A DNA stretch of 64,000 bases from Microdochium bolleyi (Eukaryota > Ascomycota > Sordariomycetes > Xylariales > Microdochiaceae). The position numbers and the translations under genes are program-made. Location of the stretch: the NCBI GenBank assembly GCA_001566295.1, contig KQ964245.1, positions 2,361,524 to 2,425,523 of the forward strand, written 5' to 3'. Every line of letters starts with the position of its first letter. Position 1 is the first letter of the stretch. The notes beneath the pieces are model-generated. The model searched no databases and had not been told where the DNA came from. It saw only the letters and a list, made by a program, of their open reading frames with translations. Below, one piece after another: positions 44,179 through 55,161 of the stretch.

Positions 44179-44494
44179 GATGGCGGGGTGGTTTCGTATA
44201 GGACAGAATAGTATTACAGCCAAGCTCGTGGTGTCGGCGTCGACCTGGTAGAAAGGAGTGATTGTGTATGGGTCGGGCAATTGACGTCTGGGCTGCAGTT
44301 GCTGATCGAAGACGAGGGCGGGCATCCAGGGGTAGGGAGGGCCCAGCCAGCTCAATCCAGACACGGTTTCGCAAGCGCGTCTGGTGCTAAGGTGGGTCAC
44401 AATGTCAAGCCCACGGACTGCACGGCTTTATATATAGATATACGCGGCCTGCTCTTCAACAACCACCAAATCCCGGTGATCAACACCAGGAATT
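44179..44494. other. Divergent spacer between DPM3 and tRNA-Ser
   Basis: This holds the DPM3 promoter and the TATA-like sequence upstream of the tRNA. No gene is seen. Confidence 0.6.
44427..44443 (+). promoter_or_regulatory. TATA-like element upstream of tRNA-Ser
   Basis: TTTATATATAGATATAC lies 52-68 bases before the mature tRNA 5' end. Upstream TATA elements assist TFIIIB placement at tRNA genes in some fungi, notably S. pombe. A role here is inferred. Confidence 0.4.
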
Positions 44495-44602
44495 GGCACT
44501 TTGGCGGAGTGGTTAACGCGATGCCCTGCTATATAGTCCCTCGGGACGCTAGCGGCCTAGGCATTTCCCTCGGGAGCGCAGGTTCGAATCCTGCAGGTGT
44601 CG
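44495..44602 (+). tRNA. tRNA-Ser(GCT) with intron
   Basis: The cloverleaf folds as follows. The acceptor GGCACTT pairs with AGGTGTC (two G-U pairs, discriminator G). The D arm is GCG...CGC. The anticodon stem ATGCC/GGCAT carries a CTGCTAA loop once the intron is removed. The variable arm TTCCCTCGGGAGC is long, and the T arm is GCAGG-TTCGAAT-CCTGC. The anticodon is GCT (serine AGC/AGT codons), consistent with the long variable arm. The intron (about 27 bases, TATAGTCCC...GCGGCCT) sits at the standard site, one base after the anticodon. Internal promoters are intact: A box TGGCGGAGTGG and B box GGTTCGAATCC. T5 and T6 runs at 44637-44641 and 44644-44649 provide Pol III termination. Confidence 0.93.
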
Positions 44603-44636
44603 AGCTTAGAAGCTCTCCGGCTCAGTCCGGCCTTCA

Positions 44637-44649
44637 TTTTTGCTTTTTT
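44637..44649 (+). terminator. Pol III terminator of tRNA-Ser
   Basis: TTTTTGCTTTTTT lies 35 bases after the mature tRNA end. Oligo-T runs of five and six are efficient Pol III stops. Confidence 0.75.
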
Positions 44650-45502
44650 GCCCACCATCTTAAAGATAGCGGTGCCATTTCTCTGCAAGAAGGTGGTGCG
44701 ATATTGTTTTTCTGATGCGTGTTGGGGTTTTGGCGGGCGATTGAAGACACAATGCTGTGGTGGACTCCGCGGTTTGCTGGTATGCATCATACCAATGGGA
44801 GGTGCGATGTCATATTCGCAGCTCCGGAGCCTGGTCTGGTGTACCAGTACCTTCTTCTAGTGGTGCAGTCTTCATGACTTAGTTTCGGATCCCATTGCCA
44901 TGTTTGCTGTGTAGTGCTGGCCGGTCGATCGGTCATGTCGCCAAAGCCGTTGCGCGAGACAAACATCAAGGTCGTTATGGTACACTGCGGTGCTGTCGTG
45001 CTCCTCGCCACTACACGACACCACGCGATCATGCATTTTCGGTAGAAATTCATCAGGAGAATGGCACAGTGGCATGGTTCATGCCATGCCACTGCATGTC
45101 CTCGTCAGATGCGCGAAGGCGTCAGGAAGCGACTACAATCTCCAGATCCCAAGCAGATACCCGAGCTTGGACCTGCAATTTCCGGAACGTTTGTGTGTGA
45201 CCGTGATCGCTACGAAGGGACAGCAGCCACGGCATCTCATAAGGGCGGATGACCTGATCGGCCAATGACACAACATCACGGCCCGGGGAAAGCACGCGAG
45301 TTACACTTGCACGCTCAAAACGACACGAGTATGACTTGGAAGGAGAATGGCGTTATTGTTCTGTATAACATTGGCCCAGACACCTGTATAAGAATCTTGT
45401 CTCTCTCTCGTTCACATGCCCTAGACGCTTTCTCCTCTACTGAGCATCAACCTAATCATAGTCACTCAACCCAAGTCACTCGTTCTCCGAGATCTCTCCA
45501 AT
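44650..45502. other. Intergenic upstream of GPI-type protein gene
   Basis: This region has ordinary composition with no recognisable RNA gene. Its last 130 bases (TCTCTCTCTCG, CAACCTAATC, TCACTCAACCCAAG) look like a fungal promoter/leader. Confidence 0.5.
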
Positions 45503-46110
45503 ATGGTCAGGCCTTGCCTCCTCAAGCTCATCTCCTTCCTCCCCCTTGTCGGCTCTGCCTTGTCCCTGCGTGACCCCGTCCACTATGGTGGCAATGTCCA
45601 GATGTTCCCTACTCCCGAGTGCTCTCCAACGACCACGACAACAACCACTGTCACGGTGACCATCTCGCAGCTGGCTGGCTACGCGGGCGGCCAGACCACA
45701 GAGACCGCAGATGCTGTCTGGACCACGCTCCCCCAGATCTCGGTCACGAACACGACGACCTCCACGGTAAAGCCGACGCGCACAACGACTGCGTACTCGG
45801 CTGGTGTCGCTAGCTCGGACTGCATCACGGTGACTGTGAAGAGTATGTTCTCCCTGCTCGGGGAAAAGACTTCATTGTTTCCCGATGGAGTGTTGCGATG
45901 GCTACCATACGGACTGACCATACTTGCTTTACATCAGGCCCCTGGAGCAACTCGACTTTCCCGCATGGCTCGGGCATCTCATTGACTGCTGGCGTCGGTC
46001 TGCCTACTATCATTCCCATCAGTGGCACCCCTGGAATCAGGACGAGCGGCTCGTCGTCGGCAGTGGCCTTTCTCGCACTTCTTGCTGCGGCCTATGCCTT
46101 CTTGGGCTGA
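45503..46110 (+). CDS. Small secreted GPI-anchored-type surface protein
   Basis: Two exons, 45503-45842 and 45938-46110, give 170 residues. The protein opens with a signal peptide (MVRPCLLKLISFLPLVGSALSL), continues with a Thr/Ser/Val-rich mature region (PTTTTTTTVTVTISQL, NTTTSTVKPTRTTTAY) with several N-glycosylation sequons and only a few cysteines, and ends with SGSSSAVAFLALLAAAYAFLG. That ending, small residues followed by a hydrophobic tail, is the layout of a GPI-attachment signal. It is probably a cell-wall or plasma-membrane mannoprotein with heavy O-mannosylation. It has no recognisable catalytic domain. The intron (45843-45937) is required to bring the C-terminal frame in. Without splicing, the frame runs into a different, arginine-rich tail. 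Confidence 0.8.
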
Positions 46111-47458
46111 GCTTGTGGAACAGTGTAAATGGGAATCATGTTGTCATAGGGATGCTGTGTAATCGGCCTGGCGTGTGCGGCGAGAGGTCGCGTAACGTTG
46201 GTGTGAGTAGCTGTGTGGTGTAATGATGATAGGTTTCGTTCGGCACCGGCGTAACATCAAAGGTCACATCTTTGTTTGTATGGTCAGCCTGGGTCTAGTC
46301 TTCCGCGCGGCATGGTCAGATGTCTTGAGTGTAGTCAGTTCATTTGGCGTGACGTTGTGGCTCAACCTTGGGACAACTACGGAGACTTGATATTGAAATT
46401 CGGGAGCAACGCGAGTGCGCATGTCAGAAGACCATACGGGCATAGCAACACCCTTCGTATCCTGGACAGAAAGTAAAGAGAATAGACTTGGACTTTTCGT
46501 GTCTGGTTATATCCTTGTTTCAGTTTACAATTGCCGTGGCCAACTGCGAATTATGGGTCGGCGTGGCATCAGGTACGCGTAGGAGCAGGGCCATGCTTAG
46601 ATTTATGGAACGAATCATGGCCCTGTATTTGGACGACACGAAACTCAGGCATGTTTCTGCATGCCTCAACAGTTCCGGTTTGAGTATTTCTCGTGTAATC
46701 GAGGTTCCTGTACCTGACATGGCTGATGTTTCAATGTGGGTTCTCTGTTAATGAATAATTATTTGTAAAATGATTGCACGCTTTAGTAAACCAAGTAGAT
46801 TGGTGGAATGCATAAATTACTGAGTTATAAACATACCTTGAATGTTACTGTTGGCTAGATTCGGCCTGTCTCCAGGAAAGCCGGCATAGTCCCTCGTAGA
46901 CGCACTACTTCACAGGAGATAGGACCTGGGTGCATTGATGGAGTCTGTTGATGTTTGACTTGGTTGGTCGTGCGCACATCAGTTAGTCAACCCGGCTCAC
47001 CCCTGAATTTCTGGGCCTCTGGATATACAGAAGCTGGTCGGGCGATCTAGTCATAGGCTGTACAGGGCTTCTTGTCCATAGCTTGGAGTGGGATGATATC
47101 GTTTTGCTGTTGGCGTTGAACTTGTACTGCACATTTTTTGAATACTACCAAACTCGACGAACTTGGGGACATGTTTCCTCGGCTTGCCAGCATCACAACA
47201 TGGGCAGGAAAAGTGCATATAGTCTACAAAGGTTTTGAAACTCAAAGAATGTTATGGGAGCATTATTGAAAGTACATTGGTCATTTGCAGTTGCTAACTT
47301 GGCGACCGCCGTGTGCCTCTCTGCCTGCACCACCTTGAAAGTGGGAGGGGCCCACGTCAAGATGATGCTCCACTCATTGCACCACCCCGACCTTTCCTCA
47401 CATTTCCAACATCAACCCGGGAGTCATGAAGCTCACAACGTCCGAATGAAACCCGATC
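46111..47458. other. Intergenic, somewhat A/T-rich
   Basis: The region around 46740-46860 is the most A/T-rich part of the window (for example TTAATGAATAATTATTTGTAAAATG). No gene, repeat or mobile element is visible. The last 60 bases hold a small upstream frame described separately. Confidence 0.5.
47426..47449 (+). promoter_or_regulatory. Possible upstream ORF (7 codons)
   Basis: ATG at 47426 opens a seven-codon frame (MKLTTSE) ending in TGA at 47447-47449, ten bases before the main start of the armadillo-repeat gene. If the transcript begins upstream of it, reinitiation or leaky scanning would be needed. Confidence 0.35.
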
Positions 47459-49764
47459 ATGACGCCCGATGATATAGAACGACTCTTCGCCGGGGTCGAG
47501 GTTGCAGCGGTCGGTGGTGCCGCTGCCGGCGGTGAGGCGAGCAACGGCATCTCGTCCAAGGTAGCACAGCTCCAGCCCGTGCTGGACACACTCCGAGATC
47601 TCTGGCAGGCGGGCTCGTTGAAACTAGACGAGGTCGCCGAAGCTGTTGCCAACGGGGGCCGAAAGGGTGAGTCATGCAGTGATGTGCGACCAAGCCCATC
47701 CACATTTGCTAACCAACATTATCAGAATCATGGCGGGTGCCTCTGGGCGAATCCGGCATCCTTGACTTTTTCCTCTCCCTGTTCGCAGGTGCAGAGCAGA
47801 CGCTGAGGCCGACGCTCCTCTTGCAGATCCTTCGACTCACCGGAAATGCCTGTGCAGACACAGATGTCAACCGACAGAGAGTCATTGATGCGAGCGTGCT
47901 GCCCAAGTTTATCGCCCTGCTCAGCCAGGACGCGATCCTGCCCATCATACTGGTGGTATTCAACAACTTCTGCAATGATTACGGTAGGTGTTGTGATCCG
48001 CACCCGTAGTAACATGGCCTAGCAAACTGATTTTCGACAGAACCGTCCCAGAAAGCAGCATATCTCGCAGGCCTGAACCCAGAGCTCGTCTCCATCATCT
48101 CAGGGCCACGAGTCGAGCAAGCACGGCCATACTTCCACATCATCTTCAGGCTGCTCGAGGAGCTCTCGACCCAAGAGCCAGAGTCAAACTTCACCCACCC
48201 GGCGACGCCCTTCATATTGCTCAAGCTGGCCGTCGAGTCTGCCGACGCGGGCGACCTCGAGGACTTCCTTGGTCCCACGCCAGTCGCCCTCACCTACCTG
48301 TCGCACCAGCAGTTCCAGGACTCCTTCGTCCAGACCCCCGGCGCCGTGGCGTTGCTGCTCCGGGCCTTCTCCGTGGTGACAGACGACCTCGGCCAGCCTG
48401 GAAGTGACGGTGAAGCAGCGGGCGCCGACGACCAGGAGCGTCTCAAGAAAGTCCAGTCCGTCTTCGTCCAGGCCATCGCGGATATATCCGCCCACGACGC
48501 CTTCGCCGGATCCTACCCCCTCGATAGCGCCGAGGTGCAGACGCTGGCCAAGTGGCTCTCCGCATCGGGTCCCGTGGCCAAACCGACCGCAGCGTGTCTC
48601 GCCCTGGGCAACCTCGCCCGCTCCGACGCTGTCTGCACGAAGCTCGTCCAGGACCCCGACCTGCAGGTCCACAAACCGCTGGCGGCCTTGCTCGCCGATG
48701 GTGCCACGACCGACGCGCAGCTGCTGCACTCGAGCCTGAGCTTCCTCAAGAACCTTGCCATACCGGCGGGCAACAAGGTCATCCTCGGCGAGGCCGGCCT
48801 GCTCGACGACGCGCTGCCCCGGCTCTGGGGCCTCACCGTGCAGCCGCAGGTACAGTTCGCCGCGGTCTCGCTGACGAGGCTGCTGCTGGTGCAGTGTGCC
48901 CCGAACGTCAAGCGGATCCTGGGCAGCACGTCCTCGAGCCAGGACGACAGGAAGACGGGGACCAAGCTCGAGGCCCTCCTCACGGCGTTCAAGGATTCCG
49001 ACCAGGAACCCACCAAGGTGGAAGCCGCGCGCGCAGCACTCGCCGTGTGCCGGGTCCTCCACTCGACGGCCAGCGCGGATGAGGTGTCTGACCTACTGTC
49101 CTCACTGACCCTATCCGAGCATAACACCGCATCAAGCACCACGGCAGACTCACAGTCGTCACCATCAACCGCGGCATCTGAGCCGCTCCTGGAGGTGTTC
49201 TATGCTCACCACGCCAAAGGACTGGCCGCGACGATCCTGCACCTCGCCGCGCAGACCAAGTTCCCGACCCTGCGCTCCGAGCTGTGGTTCGTGCTCGCGC
49301 TCGTCGCACGCTCGTCAAAGGCCGGTGCTGCGTTCCTGAGCCAGCACGTGGTCGGCCGGTACGAGTTCCTCAGCGAGCTCACGCGCACTGTCACGGGGGA
49401 GAACTTGGTCGAGGGGCAGGAGGCGGAGATGGCTGCGGCGGCTGCGGAGGACACGACGGCGTCTTCAGAGGCGGCAGCTACAGGGACGGGGGCAATCAGG
49501 CACAAGCAAAGCGGGGAAGCAGAGGCGAACGAGCAGACAATCACGGCATCGCCTTCTGTCAAGCTCGAGCTCGAGCCGCAGCAAGTCGGTGCGCAGGCAG
49601 CTGCCGGGCTGGCCAAGGTCGACAGGGAGAACTGTATCGTGCTGGTCCATGAGCTGGTCAGGCAGGTATCGCCGCAGGGCTTCGGAAGTTCGGTGGTGGC
49701 CGACGTGCTTGAGAAAATCGTCCAGGATACTCCGAAGTTGTTGAAGACTGGGGCGTCCGGCTAA
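47459..49764 (+). CDS. Armadillo-repeat protein, SmgGDS (RAP1GDS1)-like
   Basis: Three exons, 47459-47666, 47726-47983 and 48041-49764, joined in phase 1, give 729 residues. The body is a series of roughly 40-residue helical repeats with armadillo-type Leu/Ala/Asn patterns (for example LARSDAVCTKLVQDP, LLHSSLSFLKNLAIPAGNKVILGEAGLLDDALPRLW, QVQFAAVSLTRLLLVQC). The N-terminal region (WRVPLGESGILDFFLSLFAG) is like fungal relatives of SmgGDS. Animal SmgGDS is an armadillo-repeat chaperone/exchange factor for prenylated small GTPases, and the fungal function is not well defined. No signal peptide or membrane segment is seen, so it is probably cytosolic. An Ala/Glu/Thr-rich low-complexity insert lies at about residues 610-670. 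The start at 47459 follows a small upstream frame. Confidence 0.82.
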
Positions 49765-50271
49765 GTTAGTTAGCTGTCTGCAGCCTATCTCTTTTCGTCA
49801 CGCAGCAGAAAGCATAATGGCGAGATACTGAACATGTCCGGTAACCATCACGTTTGCCAACATTGCACCAGCATAGTGAGCAGCCAAGTAGTTTTTTTTG
49901 TTTTTTGTTCTTTGTTCATCCGTTTTTCCATTTGAGAACGACCTAGCGCAAACCGAGAGATGCAATGATGATGCTTCGCCTTTGTGCCGAGAGAGATGAT
50001 GCCAGATAAACAAGCGTTGACATCACCAGGTCTTTTGTCTCTCTTCTTGATGGTGCTGTGTCGGGCGGCCGCCGGCCCTCTCCCTGGGCGGTCGGCACGC
50101 ACGCAGGGTGCAGCACGCAACAATACACACAACCCTTTAAAACGAAAGCAGAACCCTAAAGATGCCGTCCGTACTCCCGTGCATTCCCCATCAGGCTTTT
50201 TTCCTCTGTGTGGCCGACCCGAGCCGTGCCACCGACCCCGTGCGTCTTCTACTGCGTCGTCATGTCGTCGT
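49765..50271. other. Convergent 3' flanks
   Basis: This lies between the armadillo-repeat gene (+) and RPL13 (-), with a T-rich stretch at 49890-49930 (TTTTTTTTGTTTTTTGTTC). No gene is seen. An open frame on the plus strand that continues into RPL13 is an antisense shadow. Confidence 0.6.
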
Positions 50272-51299
50272 CTATTTCTTGTTGGCCTCGGCCTCGGCGG
50301 CGTCCCGGGCGCGCTTCTCGCGGGCACCCTGGTTCCGCTTCTCGCTTCTCGCCTTGCGGAGGAATGTGTAGGCACCGCCCTCGGCGGCCTTGGGCATGTC
50401 GCTCTTCTTGATGGTGCTGTGAGCCTCAGCGACGCGGTCAAAGGGCAGGGCGGCGTTGGAGGAGGAGACAACGTCCTTGGCGTCGACGTCCTTGCTGTCA
50501 CCAGCCTTGGGCTTGCCGGCCTTGCGGGGGAAGACGATCAGGCGAGCCTTGTAGGCCTTGAGGCGCTCGACGTTGGCGGCGAGGGACTCCTCAGACAGGT
50601 TGGCGCGGCGGGGGTCGACGGCAATACCGATGGTGGGAGCGACAAGCTTGGGGATACCAGCAGCCTACATTCATGTTAGAACTGGTCCAGATGTAATCGG
50701 AGCATCGATATCTCCACATCTTGACTTAACGTCTTGAATAGCGGATCGGTCGATGGTGGTGGTGGTCATGTACCTTGAGCTCAGCGAGGGAGAAACCCCG
50801 ACCGGCACGGACGCGACGGTTGTACTTGATCGTGGGGCATCGGACAATAGGTCTCAGCTTGTCGACGGGCCGGGGAGCGAGAGCGGCAGCCTTGGCCTTG
50901 CGGACCTCACGACGGTGAATCTTCTTGGTGGGCTGGTCGAAGTGGCACCGAACCCGGCGCTGCCAATCCTTGCGGAAATCTGTAGCCTCGAATGTTAGTC
51001 CCGATCATGTGCCTCCCAAATTTCGTGATGTTGTGAATTGATGGTCGAAGCAAGCGACAAAAGCGCAAGTACTGTTTACAGTGCTGGTGATCGGCTGGCT
51101 GGGAGTCTCGACGTACGGTTCTTCTGGATCTGGTTGTTGTGCTTGATCGCCTATATGTAACGGTGCTCGTCAGCAACCAAATTCGATGTTTCCTCCCAAT
51201 CTTCAATCTTCAACGATTTGCCGGGTGTCGGGGTGGCAGCGCAGCGGGGGGGAACAATGCTGCGTGCGTGTCGCGGTGACGGCGTATCGAACGTACCAT
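50272..51299 (-). CDS. rpl13: 60S ribosomal protein L13 (eL13)
   Basis: Four exons on the minus strand, 51299-51297, 51150-51117, 50979-50774 and 50664-50272, give 211 residues. eL13 is a structural protein of the large ribosomal subunit. The sequence MAIKHNNQIQKNHFRKDWQR, then HFDQPTKKIHRREVRKAKAA, TIKYNRRVRAGRGFSLAELK and GIAVDPRRANLSEESLAANV are the diagnostic family blocks. The basic C-terminus (KRNQGAREKRARDAAEAEANKK) is typical of fungi. The first coding exon consists of the start codon alone: ATG is followed directly by a GTACGT donor, and the next exon begins with GCG ATC AAG. Exon 2 is only 34 bases. I checked the introns by eye for C/D-box snoRNAs and saw none. Confidence 0.95.
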
Positions 51300-54193
51300 T
51301 GTGACTGCTTGCGACCAACGGTGGTGATGCTGGGTGTTGTGAGGAGGCTGTCACGGGAATTGTCGAAAGGGCGGCTCTCTCACCAAGAATGGAGGCACGA
51401 TACGAAATTTCCTGCCAGGCACTGCATGCACACAAGCGAACGGCGGGCCTGGGAAGGAGCGGGTCCCACACAGGATTTAGCCAAACGAGCAAAATTATGG
51501 CGAAGGGCTAACCCTATGGCAGGTGGTCTGTGCTTCAGCGAGACAGGAAGAGAGGGAGAGGAGATAAGATAAGAGAGGGATACCCGCTCTCTGCCATGCG
51601 CTCCGTCATCAGGACCCTCCAATTGTCCCGACTGACCATCGTCTGGTCTGCCCTGCTTCTTCGCATGTGATTCCCAGAACCTGTGGATGCATCGATAGCC
51701 CATTGCAGGCCCATGGATGTTCCTTGACAGAGCTGGAAAGGCACGCAAGTTCAAGCCATCACGAGACAAGCTCGATAGTCATGGCAGATTCATGGGCTGC
51801 ATTCAGGTGCAATTGCAGCACAGCTTGCAGAGCTTAGGGTCACTCTTGGATCACAGAATACTTCCAGAGCTGGGTGATGCTCTCTTGGTAGAGGACTGGC
51901 ACATTTATCACAAGTCCTATGATCGTTTCTGCTGGAACATCTCCAAGTTTGTAGCTGCTTTTCAAGTGTTCGGAGCAACGGTAGAGGTCAAATTGGATCT
52001 AAATATCCAGTGACTCGCTGTCACCACAAATAGGCGAGCCGCCTCCACGGTCTGAGCAACTGTCCTGTTGATGAGAAGTCATCCCAACCTGCGATTGAAC
52101 TGAGCTCGGGTTCATGGAGTTGCATGATGCTGTCGACTACCGATACGGATATATGAGCTTCGAAGGGACACCTGATGTTATCGTCCGAGCAAGACATTTA
52201 TTCGTTGCGCCATGCGCCTTACCAATTGAACCATGTCTTTAACGGTGTAACGACAGGACAGTCATATGCCTTATTCCTTGGTGAGTTCGACACTTGCAAG
52301 GGCCGGAGTTTGTCGTTGTATTTGCGCGACAACACCATCCTCCATATCACTCGGAAACACTTGGATATTGAGATAGTTCAGATCCGGCGACCCAAGCGGA
52401 CTCACAACGACACGGAGTCGCCCCATTGGACACTTGAGACACTGATTGCCAATTGTCCGATCGATCAAAGGTGCGTCGGGACTTGTTGTGAGTGCCAAGT
52501 TCCGTTGAGTGGTCGCAGACGCGGAGAGTTTTAGGGTGGTAGGGGGCTACTGTGTGTCGCACCAGAAACAGAGTCCCTTGCAGGCAAAGGTTTGAAGCAC
52601 ATGTGAAACAACTCTCGTCAACCGCACCACCATGCGCCGTGTTTCTTGGCATTGCTTCGTGTCAACAAAACTACTGTTGGCCTTGAGAACGAATGTAATT
52701 CCTGACTGTTTTGGTGCCTCCGCAGGATGGTGTTGTGGAACCATCGACAGTAATACTGTCGCAAAGCCGCCAGCCTGTGACAGCCAGCGAATGATGATTG
52801 GCGGGGCGAAGTTGTGGTGTTGTAGCCCAGCACATATCCCTAGGTCCAGCTACGGTTCAAAGCTAGGATTGTTTCATCAAGCAACAAGACGATGCCACAT
52901 ACACAAGCTGGCTTGGTTGGGGTTGCCAGCAATGGACGACAAGGTGGGCAGTGACCCTGGGCGGCTGGGATGTCGAGCTCCTGGCGGAGCATCTGGATCG
53001 GCTGGGCCCAGAAGTGCGCAGCGTCAGAAACTGGGGCAGCCAGTTGGGAGCCAGCCACGCTGCCTTGGCTGCAGCAACATGATGTCGTCGGGGTCATCAC
53101 CCTGCCCTGCTGGAGCACTCGCTGGCGCCATCTGTGAGAGAAAGTGTTCCTAGCGATGGTGTCTCAATCGATAGTCTCGGACGATCTGGCTGGGCTGCAT
53201 GATTAACTACCCATAGATGTGCCCAGAATTTAGTTGACCTGTTTGCCGTAACCTCCATTGCCGGCCTTGTTGGATGGCAAATTCGCGCATAAGGAAGAGT
53301 TGGCGCGCGAGAGATCGCGAAAAGCTCTCATGTGAACATCTAGCGCATTTCACGCGTGGCTTTGACGGATGAGCCGGCGGGCGAGGCCACAGGCGATCCG
53401 AGGGTTGGGTCAATGACCGGCTCCATGACATGACCCCTGGCTGGCACCCACTCCGGCCAGCCGCGTCCTTCCTGGACCTCGTAGTCGGTTCGAGCGCTGC
53501 CGCTTCCCCGGGCCTGGCGAGCCCTGGCACCTCCCTTTGTTCATAGTCCTGGAAAAGTCGTCCGGGTTGATCGCACAGCTTGCTCCGAGGACGGCACACA
53601 TCGGAGCGGTCTGGCTGTTGTTGGGCATTCGTGCGGTGAGGGAAGTACCGCCACGGTCGAGCTTGTGGATTAAGACTCACTAGTCTAGTGATGTTGTCCG
53701 CCGTGGTGGTCTGCTGCGGAGAATTGACGAGCTGCCCATCCGCTCCCATTGTTTTTGTGACTGTGAAGGGCCCGACCATCCCCCTTGACAGCTCCTGTTG
53801 TTGGTGTGGAGGCTGTCCCCTCCCCGCCCCAGCTACCAACAAGGGACCCTCTCCCAGCTTTCTGGAAGACCAGCCCCCGCCATCCCGGCCTGCCTGCCTC
53901 CAGGGCTGCCTGCCTTGCTCCGGTCTGTTGCTGCTCCTGCGATCCCCAAAATATCACCGCCTGCCCACCCCGCGTCATTCTCCCTTGCTGTTGTACCCTC
54001 AACCACCACACTCACTCTTCAACCACACTATATCGACCCTCACACACGGCCAGCTCTGGCCCGTCGCCCACGCCAGCGCGCCCTCGTCAGCTTCGATTCT
54101 CGGTCGCTCGTTTGGCTTACACTCCGTGCATGTCTCTTCGTGCCCTGTCGCAATCATACCGTGCCTACCCGTTGCGAGCAGCTAGCCGGCGTC
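51300..54193. other. 2.9 kb divergent interval
   Basis: This is between RPL13 (-) and the conserved nuclear-looking gene (+). A pyrimidine-rich stretch at 53880-54060 (CTCACTCTTCAACC) marks the promoter/leader of the downstream gene. The sequence near 52190-52240 on the minus strand resembles a tRNA 5' half but does not fold (see rejected items). No mobile element is seen. Confidence 0.45.
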
Positions 54194-55161
54194 ATGGCCG
54201 ACATGGACCAGGATTGGGCAGCCCGAAAACGGCCCAGGGACGATGAGGTCGATGCAATGACCGACGGCTTGGCCAGCCCGACGGATCATCGGAACGTGAG
54301 TCGACCCTCTTGTTTCGTTTGATGATACTCTGTCTACGTCGCCGCGGACTAACATGACGCTTGCAGAAACGTCTGCAATCGCTCCCACTGCGCATGTCGC
54401 CGCATCACAAACGATGGTCTGACCCCACGAATCTATCCTCAGAGTCAATGGCCCCGACGACCCTCACGCCTGCCGACTCGGACTCGGAAGAGATGCGTGC
54501 TGCTATGGACGTCGACAGGGACATGAGCATGATGGTTGACAATGGCTCATACCCACTCACCGATGCCGCGAATGCCGGCAGGATACCGACCCCTATGCAC
54601 GCCAACTTCGCTGCCCAGGTCAAGAGCAGTATTTGGGCCAGCCAAGGCCCGACTCTTCCAGATCTCGACGAAGGCTTCTGTGAGCACCGCCACGCCGCCG
54701 ACGCGTCTGTTCCTCGCTCGCTGCCAGGAGCCGAATGGTCTATCGCCCAGGACAGGCGCCTTCCGTCTCCAATTAGTGAGCTGGGCGGCGAAGATGTTGC
54801 CATGACGCCAGGCATGGATTGGGAAGACGACATGGGTCCTCAACGCCCCTTTCTGCCTCATGCCCCAGACTCCATCATTCCCGCTGGTGGGATGGTCCTG
54901 CATCCCAACATCCACACACCTCAGCAACATATGGACAGCGACGCTGGCATGTCTGACGCCGATGGCGGTTCTCCCTCCTCTGCCCCGGCCTCGCCTTCAC
55001 CGAGAGGCAAGTACGGACACTGCCGGAGCAAGCACACCGTCAACTCCTGGACATCGAATCAACCTGGCATGAAGAAGTCTTTTAGTATAGGTTACCGAGC
55101 CGACTGCGAGAAATGCCGCCTGAAGACTCCGGGCCACTTCAATCACATTATCGTCTCTTAG
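54194..55161 (+). CDS. Conserved fungal protein of unknown function with C-terminal Cys/His block
   Basis: Two exons, 54194-54295 and 54367-55161, give 298 residues. I do not recognise a named family. The N-terminus (MADMDQDWAARKRPRDDEVD) is acidic with a nuclear-signal-like KRPRDD. The middle is disordered and Ser/Pro/Met-rich with several acidic patches (SDSEEMRAAMDVDRDMSMMVD). The end, from GKYGHCRSKHTVNSW to SFSIGYRADCEKCRLKTPGHFNHI, is compact and rich in Cys, His and aromatic residues, with CEKC spaced for metal binding. I expect it to be the conserved part. It could be a small zinc-binding nuclear factor, which is inference. The single intron has a GTGAGT donor and TTGCAG acceptor and keeps frame. 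Phospho-type SP sites (SPSPRG, RLPSPIS) are frequent. Confidence 0.75.

Noticed and set aside
49984..50679. 231-codon plus-strand frame over the RPL13 3' end
   Set aside because: It is antisense to the last RPL13 exon; the eL13 identity of the minus strand is unambiguous.
52150..52240. tRNA-like 5' half on the minus strand (GGTTCAATTGGTAAGGCGC)
   Set aside because: The D-arm-like segment pairs only through G-U, no T arm or acceptor partner can be found, and no anticodon stem forms. At most it is a decayed tRNA fragment.
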